Positions 32,421 through 41,028 of a stretch of DNA of 64,000 nucleotides are shown one piece after another. The DNA lies in assembly GCA_029260515.1 (NCBI GenBank), contig JAJDDC010000040.1:434001-498000 (forward strand). The letters run 5' to 3'. The notes below the pieces were generated by a model. It searched no databases. It was not told the DNA's origin and saw nothing but the letters and a program-made list of their open reading frames with translations. Made by a program: the position numbers and the translations under genes. Each line of letters begins with the position of its first letter. The stretch's first letter is position 1. This DNA is from Phycisphaerales bacterium. Lineage in GTDB: Bacteria; Planctomycetota; Phycisphaerae; Phycisphaerales; UBA1924.

Positions 32421-33346
32421 ACACACTGGCGATGGCCAACCCGGTCGGGCACGTGATCAACCACAAGTTTCTCGAGCTGGCCGACGGCACGTGGATCTGG
32501 TCGTCGGCGCAGACGAACCTGGTGCTCACGACGATCATCATGCTCACGCTCGGGCCCTGGATCGCATCGAAGATCAACACCGGCCCGGAGCGCGAGGGGC
32601 ACGACCGGTTCGTGACCAGGAACATCCTGGCGCACATGGTCGAGGTGATCTGTGTGTACCTACGGGACAAGGTGATCGAGCCGCTGCTGCACGAGCGGAC
32701 GGCCCGGTATATGCCCTTCCTGCTCGCCCTGTTCTTCTTCATCCTGCTGAACAACCTGCTGGGGCTGATCCCGCTGCTGGACCTGGCGCACCTGCTCAAC
32801 CCGGACTGGAAAAAGCACCACATGTCCCCGATCGGCGGGACGGCGACGCAGAGCATCTGGGTGACCGGGGCGCTGGCGGTTGTCGCGGGCATCGCGATCA
32901 ACGCGGCGGGGATCAAGGAGCTTGGGATCTGGGGCTACATCAAGCACCTGACCGCCGACGCGCCGATCTTCGTCTGGCCCATCATCATCCCGATCGAGAT
33001 CATGGGCATCGCGATCAAGCCGGTGGCGCTGGCGATTCGTCTGTTCGCGAACATGACGGCGGGGCACATCCTGATGGCGACCCTGTTCGGCTTTGTCTCG
33101 ATGGGGCTCAAGACGGGCATCCTGTTCGGGACGGTGATCGTGGGCGCCTCGGTGATCGGGGCGATCGCGGTGTCGTTCCTGGAGCTGTTCGTCGCGTTCC
33201 TCCAGGCGTTCGTGTTTATGTTCCTGACGGTCGTGTTCATCTCGCTGCTCAGCCATCATCACGAGCACGAGGCGGGGCACGAGCCGAGCGAGGCGGAGCG
33301 GAACGAAGAAATCAGCGAGGCGGTGGCGGGCGCGGCGCTCGCGTAG
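32417..33346 (+). CDS. atpB: ATP synthase Fo subunit a
   Basis: Membrane subunit that forms the proton half-channels against the c-ring. It has 309 residues with five or six membrane helices. The essential arginine is in AIRLFANMTAGHIL. The C-terminus ends with a His/Glu-rich tail (HHHEHEAGHEPSEAE) on the side expected in the periplasm or cytoplasm depending on helix count. The GTG start at 32417 overlaps the upstream stop codon, which indicates coupled translation. A 147-bp gap separates it from atpE. Confidence 0.95.
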   Translation: MNTLAMANPVGHVINHKFLELADGTWIWSSAQTNLVLTTIIMLTLGPWIASKINTGPEREGHDRFVTRNILAHMVEVICVYLRDKVIEPLLHERTARYMPFLLALFFFILLNNLLGLIPLLDLAHLLNPDWKKHHMSPIGGTATQSIWVTGALAVVAGIAINAAGIKELGIWGYIKHLTADAPIFVWPIIIPIEIMGIAIKPVALAIRLFANMTAGHILMATLFGFVSMGLKTGILFGTVIVGASVIGAIAVSFLELFVAFLQAFVFMFLTVVFISLLSHHHEHEAGHEPSEAERNEEISEAVAGAALA

Positions 33347-33826
<480 letters not shown>

Positions 33827-33840
33827 GCTAGACGTTCACC

Positions 33841-33871
33841 GCGCCGGGGCCAGACCGCCCCGGCGCGGCTT
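33841..33871 (+). terminator. Stem-loop between atpE and atpF
   Basis: A 10-bp perfect stem, GCGCCGGGGC (33841-33850) with GCCCCGGCGC (33857-33866), a 6-nt loop, then GGCTTTTGG. With only four T residues it should be a leaky terminator or a 3'-end stabiliser. Either would leave more atpE message than downstream message, fitting the 10-15 c subunits per enzyme. Confidence 0.7.
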
Positions 33872-33919
33872 TTGGACGGACCTTGTGCGCGCCCCGGCGC
33901 GCCTGACGGAGCTTTGACA

Positions 33920-34618
33920 ATGAAGCGCTTCAGACTTCTCGCCCTGATCGCACTCGCTGTCCTGGTCGGTCTTTCGCTGGCCCCGGCCTCGAGCGGCCTG
34001 ACCGCCCGGGCGTCGGCGCAGGACGACCACGGCGGGGAGGTCGTTGATGACCACGCCGCCGCGGCGGACGACCACGGCGAGGCCGCGGGCGGGCACGGCG
34101 ACGACCACGCCCCCTCGCCCCTCGCGGGCGCGAAGGAGGGCATGGCGTCCGCGATCACGGCGCTGGTCTGCTTCGGCATCGTGGTGTTCGTGCTGTACGT
34201 GAAGGTCTGGCCCCTGATCACCAAGGGGCTCGACGAGCGGTCGTCGAAGATCAAGGAAGAGATCGCCAGCGCAGAGGCGGCGCGGATGCAGGCGAGGGAT
34301 GCGCTCGAGGAGTACGAGCGGAACCTGAGCCAGGCACGGGCCGAGGCGAACAAGATGCTCGAGGAGACGAAGGCCAAGCAGGCGGCGTTGGCCGCGGACC
34401 TGCGGGCGAAGGCGGACGTCGAGCTGGGCCAGATGCGCGAGCGTGCGATCCGGGACATCGAGTCGGCCAAGAAGGCGGCCCTCAACGAGATCTACGACCA
34501 GTCGGTGACGCTGGCGTCGGCGATGGCGGGCAAGATCCTGGCCCGCGAGGTGACGGCCCAGGACCAGAGCCGACTGTTCGAGGAGTCGCTCGCCGAGCTG
34601 CAGGCGTCGCGGGGCTGA
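33920..34618 (+). CDS. atpF: ATP synthase Fo subunit b with His/Asp-rich exported segment
   Basis: Peripheral stalk subunit, 232 residues, longer than the usual 156-175. It begins with a hydrophobic leader (about 5-32), then a His/Asp/Glu-rich stretch at 35-63 with repeated DDH and GH units. The membrane helix follows at about 78-102 (TALVCFGIVVFVLYVKVWPLI), then the long coiled coil to the C-terminus (ARMQARDALEEYERNLSQA onward). The leader plus His-rich segment should lie outside the cytoplasm, an unusual addition that could bind metal. GGAG lies 8 nt before the ATG at 33920. Confidence 0.93.
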   Translation: MKRFRLLALIALAVLVGLSLAPASSGLTARASAQDDHGGEVVDDHAAAADDHGEAAGGHGDDHAPSPLAGAKEGMASAITALVCFGIVVFVLYVKVWPLITKGLDERSSKIKEEIASAEAARMQARDALEEYERNLSQARAEANKMLEETKAKQAALAADLRAKADVELGQMRERAIRDIESAKKAALNEIYDQSVTLASAMAGKILAREVTAQDQSRLFEESLAELQASRG

Positions 34619-34662
34619 GCCGGTTTCAGGACCCCCACTGACACGAGAGGACACGCGGGAAC

Positions 34663-35283
34663 ATGCCCCTGATCGAGTCACAACCCGACGCCCTGTCCGG
34701 CGTGTACGCACGGAGCCTGTTCGAGCTGGCCGAGGCCAAGGGCGGGCAGGAGAAGGCGGAGAAGACGCTCGGCGAACTCGAGGATGTGATCGAACTGGCC
34801 CGCGGCGACGCGCGGTTCAGCGAGTTCCTGTCCTCGCGTGTGCTGGGCGCCGATTCGCGCGACGAGGCGCTGGTGCGGATCTTCGAGGGCAAGATCACCG
34901 GGGTCACGCTCCGGTTCCTGCGCCTGCTCAACAAGAAGGGGCGCCTGGGGCTGCTGATCCCGATCGTGTCGGCGTTCGACCGGATCGTGCAGGAGCGTTT
35001 CGGGCGCGTCGAGGTTGACGTGTACACGCCCGGGCCCGTCGGCGCCGACGAGCTGCGCCGGCTCAAAGAGCGGCTCGGGGCGACGCTGGGCAAGGAGGTC
35101 ATCGTCCACCCGTACACGGACACGTCGATGATCGGCGGGATCCGGCTGCGGATCGGCGACCAGCTGGTGGACGCCTCGGTCTCGACCCGCCTGCGGAAGA
35201 TGCGCGATCAACTCGAGCAGCGCGGCGGCGCCCAGATCCGGGCCAACGCCAGGCGGATCATCGAGGAACCGGGCGGGAACTAG
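34663..35283 (+). CDS. atpH: ATP synthase subunit delta
   Basis: The 206-residue subunit that ties the b stalk to the top of F1. The N-terminal six-helix domain begins YARSLFELAEAKGGQ, and the family signature of the C-terminal part is GGIRLRIGDQLVDASVSTRL. It follows atpF by 44 bp. In nearly all bacteria atpA, atpG, atpD and atpC come next; here the next gene is pgk, so the rest of F1 must be encoded elsewhere. Confidence 0.95.
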   Translation: MPLIESQPDALSGVYARSLFELAEAKGGQEKAEKTLGELEDVIELARGDARFSEFLSSRVLGADSRDEALVRIFEGKITGVTLRFLRLLNKKGRLGLLIPIVSAFDRIVQERFGRVEVDVYTPGPVGADELRRLKERLGATLGKEVIVHPYTDTSMIGGIRLRIGDQLVDASVSTRLRKMRDQLEQRGGAQIRANARRIIEEPGGN

Positions 35284-35376
35284 ACGGCGGCGGTCGCCCC
35301 GGTGGCGGGCGGCGGGGGCGGGAATACACTTCTCACGCAGGCGCGGTGGCCGCGCTGCTCCAGAAAGGCTACCGGG

Positions 35377-36582
35377 ATGGGCAAGAAGTCGGTCGGTTCT
35401 CTCGACGTCGCGGGCAAGCGCGTGCTGGTGCGTGTGGACTTCAACGTGCCGATGGACGGGCTGGGCGTCGGCGACGACCGGCGGATCCGCGCGGCGCTCC
35501 CCACGATCCGCTCCGTGATCGATCGCGGCGGGCGCGCGATTCTGATGAGCCACCTGGGCAGGCCCAAGGGCGAGGGGTACGAGCAGTCGCTCTCGCTGGC
35601 GCCCGTCGCCAAGCGGCTGGGCGAGCTGCTTGAGAAGCCCGTCGCGTTCCCGTCGCGGGACTGCGTCGATCAGGCGTCGGCCGACGCGGTCGGCGCCACG
35701 AGCGACGGCGACGTCGTGCTGCTCGAGAACCTGCGGTTCAACAAGGGCGAGAAGGCGGGGGACTCGGCCTTCGCGATGAAGCTGGCGGCGTACGGCGACG
35801 CCTACGTCAACGACGCGTTCGGCACGTGCCATCGGTCCGACGCGTCGATGGTCGCGGTCCCGGCGGCGATGGGCTCCAGGCCCCGGGTCGCGGGATTCCT
35901 GGTCGAGAAAGAGATCAAGTTCCTCCAGGGCACGATCGCGTCGCCCGAGCGCCCGTTCGTCGTGGTGCTCGGCGGGGCGAAGGTCTCGGACAAGATGGGC
36001 ACGATCGAACGCCTGCTGCCCAAGGCCGACGCGATCCTGATCGGCGGGGCGATGGCCTACACGTTCGTCGCGGCCCTTGGCAAGGGCGTGGGCACGAGCA
36101 AGGTCGAGACCGACCGGCTCGCGGACGCCAAGCGGATGATCAACGCGGCGGCCAACTCGGGCGTGGACCTGCACCTGCCCGTGGACCACGTGTGCTCGAG
36201 CGCGTTCAGCGAAGACGCGGGCGACATCGAGGTCTTCAAGGACTCGATCAAGGACGGGTACATGGGCCTGGACATCGGGCCCGAGACGCAGTCGGTGTTC
36301 GCGGGCGTGATCCGCAAGGCGAAGACGATCGTCTGGAACGGGCCGATGGGCGTGTTCGAGTGGGCGCCGTTCCGCGTGGGCACGAAGATGGTCGGCAAGG
36401 CGATCGCCGACGCGACCGCGGCGGGCGCGACGAGCGTCGTGGGCGGGGGCGACTCTGCGGCTGCGGTCGAGGAGTTCGGGCTGGCCGACAAGATGAGCCA
36501 CGTGTCTACCGGGGGCGGGGCGAGCCTGCAGATGCTCGAGGGCAAGCCGTTCAAGGCGTTGGAGCTGATCGAGGACGCGTGA
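35377..36582 (+). CDS. pgk: Phosphoglycerate kinase
   Basis: Glycolytic enzyme that makes ATP and 3-phosphoglycerate from 1,3-bisphosphoglycerate. Its 401 residues are the normal length. VRVDFNVPMD and SHLGRPKG near the N-terminus bind 3-PG, and the C-terminal nucleotide loop is VGGGDSAAAV with STGGGASLQML. AGAAAGG stands 8 nt before the ATG. TACACT at 35325-35330 could be a promoter of its own within the 93-bp gap after atpH. It sits where atpA would be expected. Confidence 0.97.
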   Translation: MGKKSVGSLDVAGKRVLVRVDFNVPMDGLGVGDDRRIRAALPTIRSVIDRGGRAILMSHLGRPKGEGYEQSLSLAPVAKRLGELLEKPVAFPSRDCVDQASADAVGATSDGDVVLLENLRFNKGEKAGDSAFAMKLAAYGDAYVNDAFGTCHRSDASMVAVPAAMGSRPRVAGFLVEKEIKFLQGTIASPERPFVVVLGGAKVSDKMGTIERLLPKADAILIGGAMAYTFVAALGKGVGTSKVETDRLADAKRMINAAANSGVDLHLPVDHVCSSAFSEDAGDIEVFKDSIKDGYMGLDIGPETQSVFAGVIRKAKTIVWNGPMGVFEWAPFRVGTKMVGKAIADATAAGATSVVGGGDSAAAVEEFGLADKMSHVSTGGGASLQMLEGKPFKALELIEDA

Positions 36583-36596
36583 GCGGCGCCTAGGCG

Positions 36597-38570
36597 CTAC
36601 CTGCGGTCGAAGAGGCGCTCCAGGTCCTCGATTGTTAAACGCACCGTCGTCGCCCGACCATGCGGGCACGAGCCCGAGCGCTCGACGTGCTCACGCATCG
36701 AGATCAGCTCGGCGAGTTCCTCTTCAGAGAGGGCGTCGCCCGCCTTGACCGCGGCCTTGCAGGCCATCATGTCCAGGACCTCGTGCAGGGCCGCCTCGGA
36801 GCCGGGGGTGAACGCGTCGCGCTCGACGCGTTCGAGCAGGTCGGTCATGAAGTCCAGGGGATCGACGGCCCGCGAGAAGAGGAAGCTCGGGAACGAGTGG
36901 ACGGCGATGGTCGCGGGACCGAGCGGGGCGGCGTCGATGCCGAGTCGTTCGAGAAGGGGCGTCAGCTCGTCGAGGCGTTCGACGCTGGCGGGGGCCGCGG
37001 GGACGGCGACGGGGGTGAGCAGGCGCTGGGTCTCCAGCTTGGACTCGCCCTCGCCCCCCCCACTGCCCGTCACGCGGGCGAGCAGCTTCTCGAACATGAC
37101 ACGCTCGTGCAGGGCGTGCTGATCGATGAGCACGATCCCGCGCTCGTCCTCGGCGACGAGGTAGGAGCGGTGGACCTGGAGGACGCGGGTCGCCTTGCGG
37201 ATGGGGGAGTCGTGCGCGGGGGCGGGGTCGTTCGCGGGCGGGAACGGCGCGGGTGACGCGGCGACTCCGGGCGGGGGACCGCCCGGCTCGCTTGCGGGGG
37301 ATTCGTGCGCGCGCGGGGCGAAGTCGAGGCGCTCGGCGTCGCGCCCGGGCATCTGGCGTTTGAACAGTTCGGCGAAGCGGGCGGGGTCCACGAGGTCCGG
37401 GCCGCCGATCCCCCCACCGCTCGTGTCGCCCTCGTGCGCCGGCAGGATCTGGGTCGGGGACTGCGCGCCCGACGCGGCGAGGTCCGGGCGGCGATCTGTC
37501 GCCGAGGGGGTGAGGTCGCGCGAGCGCAGGGCATCGCGGACGGCGTGCAGCACCGCCTGGTGCACCATCGACTGGTCGCGGAAGCGGACCTCCAGCTTGG
37601 CGGGGTGGACGTTGACGTCCACGCCCTCGGGCGACATGTCGATCATGAGGACGGCGGTCGGGTGGCGCCCGGGCTCGATGAGGCCGCGGTAGGCCTCGCG
37701 GAGCGCGTGCTGGATCGTGCGGTCCTTGATGACGCGGCCGGCGAGGAAGACGTGCTGGGCGCGGGCTGTCGCGCGGGCGATCGTCGGCAATCCCACAAGG
37801 CCCCAGATCGTCACGCCCCGCGCGTCGTCGAACTGGTCCCAGGCGACCTCGACGAGCTGGTCGTCGAGCTCGCGGCCGATGATGTCGAGCACGCGGTCGC
37901 GGGGTGACTGGTCGGGCGGGAGATCGAGCGCACGCCGCCCGTCGGTCGTGACGCTGAAGGCGACCGCGGGGTGGGCCATCGCCAGGTCGCGGACCCAGTC
38001 CACGCACCGGGTCTGCTCGGTCTGGGGCGTGCGCAGGAACTTGCGGCGTGCGGGCGTGTTGAAGAACAGGTTGCGGACTTCGATCGTCGTGCCCGGCGAG
38101 GCCGAGGCGGGACGGACGGGCCCGATGTCGTCTCCCTCGGCGTCGATCCTCGCGCCCGCGTCGGCGTCGTGGGGGCGTGAGGTGATCGAGAGTCGGGCGA
38201 CCGAGCAGATGGAGGCGAGGGCCTCGCCGCGGAAGCCCTTCGTGGCGATACGGTCGAGGTCGGGGGCGTTGCGGATCTTGCTCGTCGCGTGGGGGGCGAG
38301 GGCGAGTGGGAGCTGGTCGGGGTCGATGCCCACGCCGTCGTCGGCGATGCGAATGAGCTCGATACCGCCGCGTTCAAGATCAACACTGATTCGCGTCGCG
38401 CCCGCGTCGATCGAGTTCTCGACGAGTTCCTTGACGACGGACGCGGGTCGTTCGATGACTTCGCCGGCGGCGATCTGGTTGACGAGCAGGGCGGCGAGCT
38501 TCTGGATCCGCGGGCGCGTGGCGGCAGCGGTGTCGTCGCCGATCCTTGGCTCGGTCGTTGGGCGGTCCAT
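36597..38570 (-). CDS. mutL: DNA mismatch repair protein MutL
   Basis: A 657-residue mismatch-repair ATPase that couples MutS to downstream nicking and unwinding. The N-terminal GHKL ATPase is intact (ENSIDAGAT, DDGVGI, TKGFRGEAL, with GTTIEVRNLFFNTPARRKFL). A Pro-rich linker spans about residues 340-450, and the C-terminal dimerisation domain follows. The endonuclease motif DQHAxxERxxxE appears as DQHALHERVMFE, with an additional CPHGR near the end, consistent with a nicking-competent MutL. The ATG sits 6 nt after a TACAAT box. Confidence 0.96.
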   Translation of the reverse strand: MDRPTTEPRIGDDTAAATRPRIQKLAALLVNQIAAGEVIERPASVVKELVENSIDAGATRISVDLERGGIELIRIADDGVGIDPDQLPLALAPHATSKIRNAPDLDRIATKGFRGEALASICSVARLSITSRPHDADAGARIDAEGDDIGPVRPASASPGTTIEVRNLFFNTPARRKFLRTPQTEQTRCVDWVRDLAMAHPAVAFSVTTDGRRALDLPPDQSPRDRVLDIIGRELDDQLVEVAWDQFDDARGVTIWGLVGLPTIARATARAQHVFLAGRVIKDRTIQHALREAYRGLIEPGRHPTAVLMIDMSPEGVDVNVHPAKLEVRFRDQSMVHQAVLHAVRDALRSRDLTPSATDRRPDLAASGAQSPTQILPAHEGDTSGGGIGGPDLVDPARFAELFKRQMPGRDAERLDFAPRAHESPASEPGGPPPGVAASPAPFPPANDPAPAHDSPIRKATRVLQVHRSYLVAEDERGIVLIDQHALHERVMFEKLLARVTGSGGGEGESKLETQRLLTPVAVPAAPASVERLDELTPLLERLGIDAAPLGPATIAVHSFPSFLFSRAVDPLDFMTDLLERVERDAFTPGSEAALHEVLDMMACKAAVKAGDALSEEELAELISMREHVERSGSCPHGRATTVRLTIEDLERLFDRR

Positions 38571-38576
38571 CGGGGG

Positions 38577-38582
38577 ATTGTA
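38577..38582 (-). promoter_or_regulatory. -10 box of mutL, leaderless type
   Basis: TACAAT on the minus strand, ending exactly 6 nt before the mutL ATG. There is no Shine-Dalgarno. Confidence 0.55.
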
Positions 38583-38594
38583 CGTTCGGAGTGG

Positions 38595-38705
38595 TTCAAC
38601 GCGGGGGGACGCGGGGGGACGCGGAGGTGGGGATACGGTGTGGATGAATCAGGATTTCTATCACACGAAATTTCTCCGCGGCTCTCCGTGTCCCGCCGCG
38701 CTGAA
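38595..38705. repeat. Long inverted repeat between mutL and HIT gene
   Basis: Arms at about 38595-38626 (starting TTCAACGCGG) and 38674-38705 (ending GCGCTGAA) match at about 26 of 32 positions. The left arm has tandem GGGGACGCGG units. It differs in sequence from the CACAGAG elements but shares their size and the TTCA/TGAA ends. It separates two divergent promoters. Confidence 0.72.
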
Positions 38706-38719
38706 TACCCCACCCTCGA

Positions 38720-38725
38720 TATCAT
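38720..38725 (+). promoter_or_regulatory. -10 box of HIT gene, leaderless type
   Basis: TATCAT ending exactly 6 nt before the ATG at 38732. There is no Shine-Dalgarno. Confidence 0.5.
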
Positions 38726-38731
38726 CCGGGC

Positions 38732-39154
38732 ATGAGCGAAGACAGCATCTTCAGCAAGATCATCCGGGGCGAGATCCCGGCGAACCGTGTGTACGAGGAC
38801 GACCACGTCATCGCGATCCTCGACATCAACCCGCTGAGCGAGGGGCACACGCTTGTCATCCCCAAGGAGCCCTCGGCGACGATCGACGAGTTGAGCGACG
38901 ACGCGTCGGCGGCGGTCGGGCGCGTCCTGCCCCGGGTCTCGCGGGCGATCAAGAAGGCGACGGGCGCACGGGCACTGAACGTGCTCCAGAACAACGGGCG
39001 CGAGGCGGGGCAGGAGGTGGACCACGTCCATTTCCATGTCATCCCGTGCTACCCGGACCGGGAGGACGGCGGGCTGCGCAAGAACTGGACGCCGGGGAAA
39101 CTGGATGCAGAGAAGGGCGCGGACCTGGGGCGGAAGATCGCGCGGCTGCTCTAG
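38732..39154 (+). CDS. HIT-family nucleotide hydrolase
   Basis: A 140-residue histidine-triad protein of the HinT type. The triad HVHFHVIP is at about residues 97-104. The N-terminal SIFSKIIRGEIPANRVYEDD and GHTLVIPKEP are typical. HinT enzymes cleave purine phosphoramidates such as AMP-lysine. The gene overlaps the end of birA by 4 bp tail to tail. Confidence 0.94.
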   Translation: MSEDSIFSKIIRGEIPANRVYEDDHVIAILDINPLSEGHTLVIPKEPSATIDELSDDASAAVGRVLPRVSRAIKKATGARALNVLQNNGREAGQEVDHVHFHVIPCYPDREDGGLRKNWTPGKLDAEKGADLGRKIARLL

Positions 39155-39945
39155 GCGTCGGGGGCGATCGATGTCGTCGCTGCTGGCAGGCGGACGGTCT
39201 GGCCGGCGTCGGTTTTGACCACGATCCCGCTGCCCGGTTCGATCGACTCGACCCTGCCCGCGTACTCGGCGCCGTCGTGATGGAACGTCTGGTGCGTGCC
39301 CACGAGTGTGTCACGCCCATGCCAGATGCGGACCAGCTCGTCGGGAGCAAGGGCGAGGGTGGCGACGAGGTTGGTCACGAGCAGGCGGGCGGCGTCGAGG
39401 CGGGCGACGCGGGCGCCGAGTTGTGCGAGCGAAACCGCCCGGTCGCGGAGTCCGGCAGGCCAGTCGCCCGAGTCGTGGGTCACATTCATGCCCACGCCGA
39501 CGTACAGCAGCCCGTCGTCGCCCTCAACGAGCACGCCCGCGAGCTTGCGGCCTGTGGAACGCTGGACGACATCGTTGGGCCATTTGAGGCCGACATCGGC
39601 GGCGCCGAGGTTCTCCGCGGCCAGGCAGGCGCCGACGCCCGTGGCCAGCGCGACGTGCCCGCCCTCGTACCGCGACGCGTCGAGGACGAATGTCATTGCC
39701 AGGGAGTGGCCGGGCGCGTCGGCCCACGCCCGCCCGAGGCGCCCGCGCCCGGCGGTCTGTCGCCCGGCGACGACGAGCAGGCCCGGGCGCCCGCCCGACA
39801 TCCGGCGGGCGGTGTCCTGGGTCGAGGCGGTCTCGCGGACGACCGCGACGCGGTCGATGGCGCGGGGCTCGGGTAGAGACGCGATCACGGCTTCGATCAC
39901 GCCGCCCCAGGTCGCCAGGTCGTCGTTGGTGGCGTGGACGCTCAT
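39151..39945 (-). CDS. birA: Biotin-[acetyl-CoA-carboxylase] ligase
   Basis: A 264-residue enzyme that attaches biotin to carboxylase carrier proteins. The biotin/ATP site motif GRLGRAW lies within TAGRGRLGRAWADAPG, preceded by VRETASTQDTARR and followed by LKWPNDVV; the C-terminal SH3-like part holds YAGRVESIEPGSGI. The helix-turn-helix of bifunctional BirA is missing, so it is a group I ligase without repressor function. Its ATG overlaps the nadC stop codon by 4 bp. Confidence 0.92.
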   Translation of the reverse strand: MSVHATNDDLATWGGVIEAVIASLPEPRAIDRVAVVRETASTQDTARRMSGGRPGLLVVAGRQTAGRGRLGRAWADAPGHSLAMTFVLDASRYEGGHVALATGVGACLAAENLGAADVGLKWPNDVVQRSTGRKLAGVLVEGDDGLLYVGVGMNVTHDSGDWPAGLRDRAVSLAQLGARVARLDAARLLVTNLVATLALAPDELVRIWHGRDTLVGTHQTFHHDGAEYAGRVESIEPGSGIVVKTDAGQTVRLPAATTSIAPDA

Positions 39946-40919
39946 GTGCCGACGGGCTCGATATCCAGCCCGAGGTCGAGGCTGACGGCGTGATGCGTGA
40001 GCGAGCCGACTGAGATGCGGTCCACGCCGGTCTGCGCGACGCCGGCGATGGTGTCGAGCGTGACGCCACCCGATGCCTCGAGCTGGACCTTGGACCCGAG
40101 GCGGTCGCGGAGCGCGACGCCCTCGCGGAGTTGGTCGGTCGAGAAGTTGTCGAGCAAGACGAAGTCGATCAGGGCGTCCTCGACGCTGAGCACGCGCTCG
40201 AGCTGGTCGAGCGAGTCCACCTCGACCTCGAAGAACGCGGGGGGCGCGGGGTCGGCGTCGCCTATCTCGATGCGCAGCTCCCGTGCGCGGCGGGCGGCGT
40301 CGGTCAGGCGCTGCGCGAGTTGGTCGAGCGGGATCGAGGCGACGTGGTTGTCCTTGACGAGGACGGCGTCGTGCAGGCCCAGGCGGTGCATCGAGCCGCC
40401 GCCGCAGCGGACGGCGTACTTCTCGAGCACGCGCAGGCCCGGGGTGGTCTTGCGAGTGTCGCAGAGCTTCGCAGGTGAATCAGCGGGGATGCGGGCGGCG
40501 AACTCGGCGGTCCGCGTCGCGACGCCTGAGAGGCGGGCGATGAGGTTGAGCATCGTCCGCTCGATGGTGACGATCGCGCGAGACGAGCCGCGGAGCGTCG
40601 CGAGCGTATCGCCCGGGACGACGCGGTCGGCGTCGCTCGCGTGCTTCTCAACGCTCATCGCGTCCGCGATGCCGAACACGTCGAGCAGTTCGGGGATGAC
40701 GACCAGCCCCGCGACGACCCCCGGCTCGCGGGCGACAAGACAGGCGGTGGTCGTCGCGTCGGGCTCGAGCATGACGGCGGCGGTGATGTCCATGCCGGCG
40801 GCGCCCAGGTCCTCGTCGCGGGCGAGCTCGAGCAGGCGGCGGATGAGCCCGGTCGCGGCGAGGCGGGCGTACAGCCCGGGCGGCGGGAGGTCCTCGAGGT
40901 CTCGGGTACGTCCTGGCAT
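39942..40919 (-). CDS. nadC: Nicotinate-nucleotide pyrophosphorylase (quinolinate phosphoribosyltransferase)
   Basis: Converts quinolinate and PRPP to nicotinate mononucleotide, CO2 and pyrophosphate in NAD synthesis. It is about 325 residues from the ATG at 40919. Conserved features are the DTRKTTPGLR loop, KYAVRCGGG, the KDNH motif, the VEVDSLDQLE segment and the C-terminal LEASGGVTLDTI barrel strand. Starts at 40943 and 40970 are also open. I prefer 40919 because TAGCAT on the minus strand (40928-40933) ends 8 nt before it. It is translationally coupled to birA. Confidence 0.93.
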   Translation of the reverse strand: MPGRTRDLEDLPPPGLYARLAATGLIRRLLELARDEDLGAAGMDITAAVMLEPDATTTACLVAREPGVVAGLVVIPELLDVFGIADAMSVEKHASDADRVVPGDTLATLRGSSRAIVTIERTMLNLIARLSGVATRTAEFAARIPADSPAKLCDTRKTTPGLRVLEKYAVRCGGGSMHRLGLHDAVLVKDNHVASIPLDQLAQRLTDAARRARELRIEIGDADPAPPAFFEVEVDSLDQLERVLSVEDALIDFVLLDNFSTDQLREGVALRDRLGSKVQLEASGGVTLDTIAGVAQTGVDRISVGSLTHHAVSLDLGLDIEPVGT

Positions 40920-40927
40920 CGCGGGGG

Positions 40928-40933
40928 ATGCTA
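40928..40933 (-). promoter_or_regulatory. -10 box of nadC
   Basis: TAGCAT on the minus strand, ending 8 nt before the ATG at 40919. It favours that start over the two upstream candidates. Confidence 0.4.
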
Positions 40934-41028
40934 GGGTTTGCATCGTTCGGCGGGGTCGTTGCGGCGGCACGGCGGGCGTGCGGGAGGGCTGGAAGCCCCC
41001 CGGCCTTGAGACTCAGGAGGTTGCTCGC

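Noticed and set aside
35284-35376. Loss of F1 genes explained as deletion debris
   Set aside because: The 93-bp gap has no atpA remnant and contains a plausible pgk promoter and ribosome site, so it looks like a stable arrangement.
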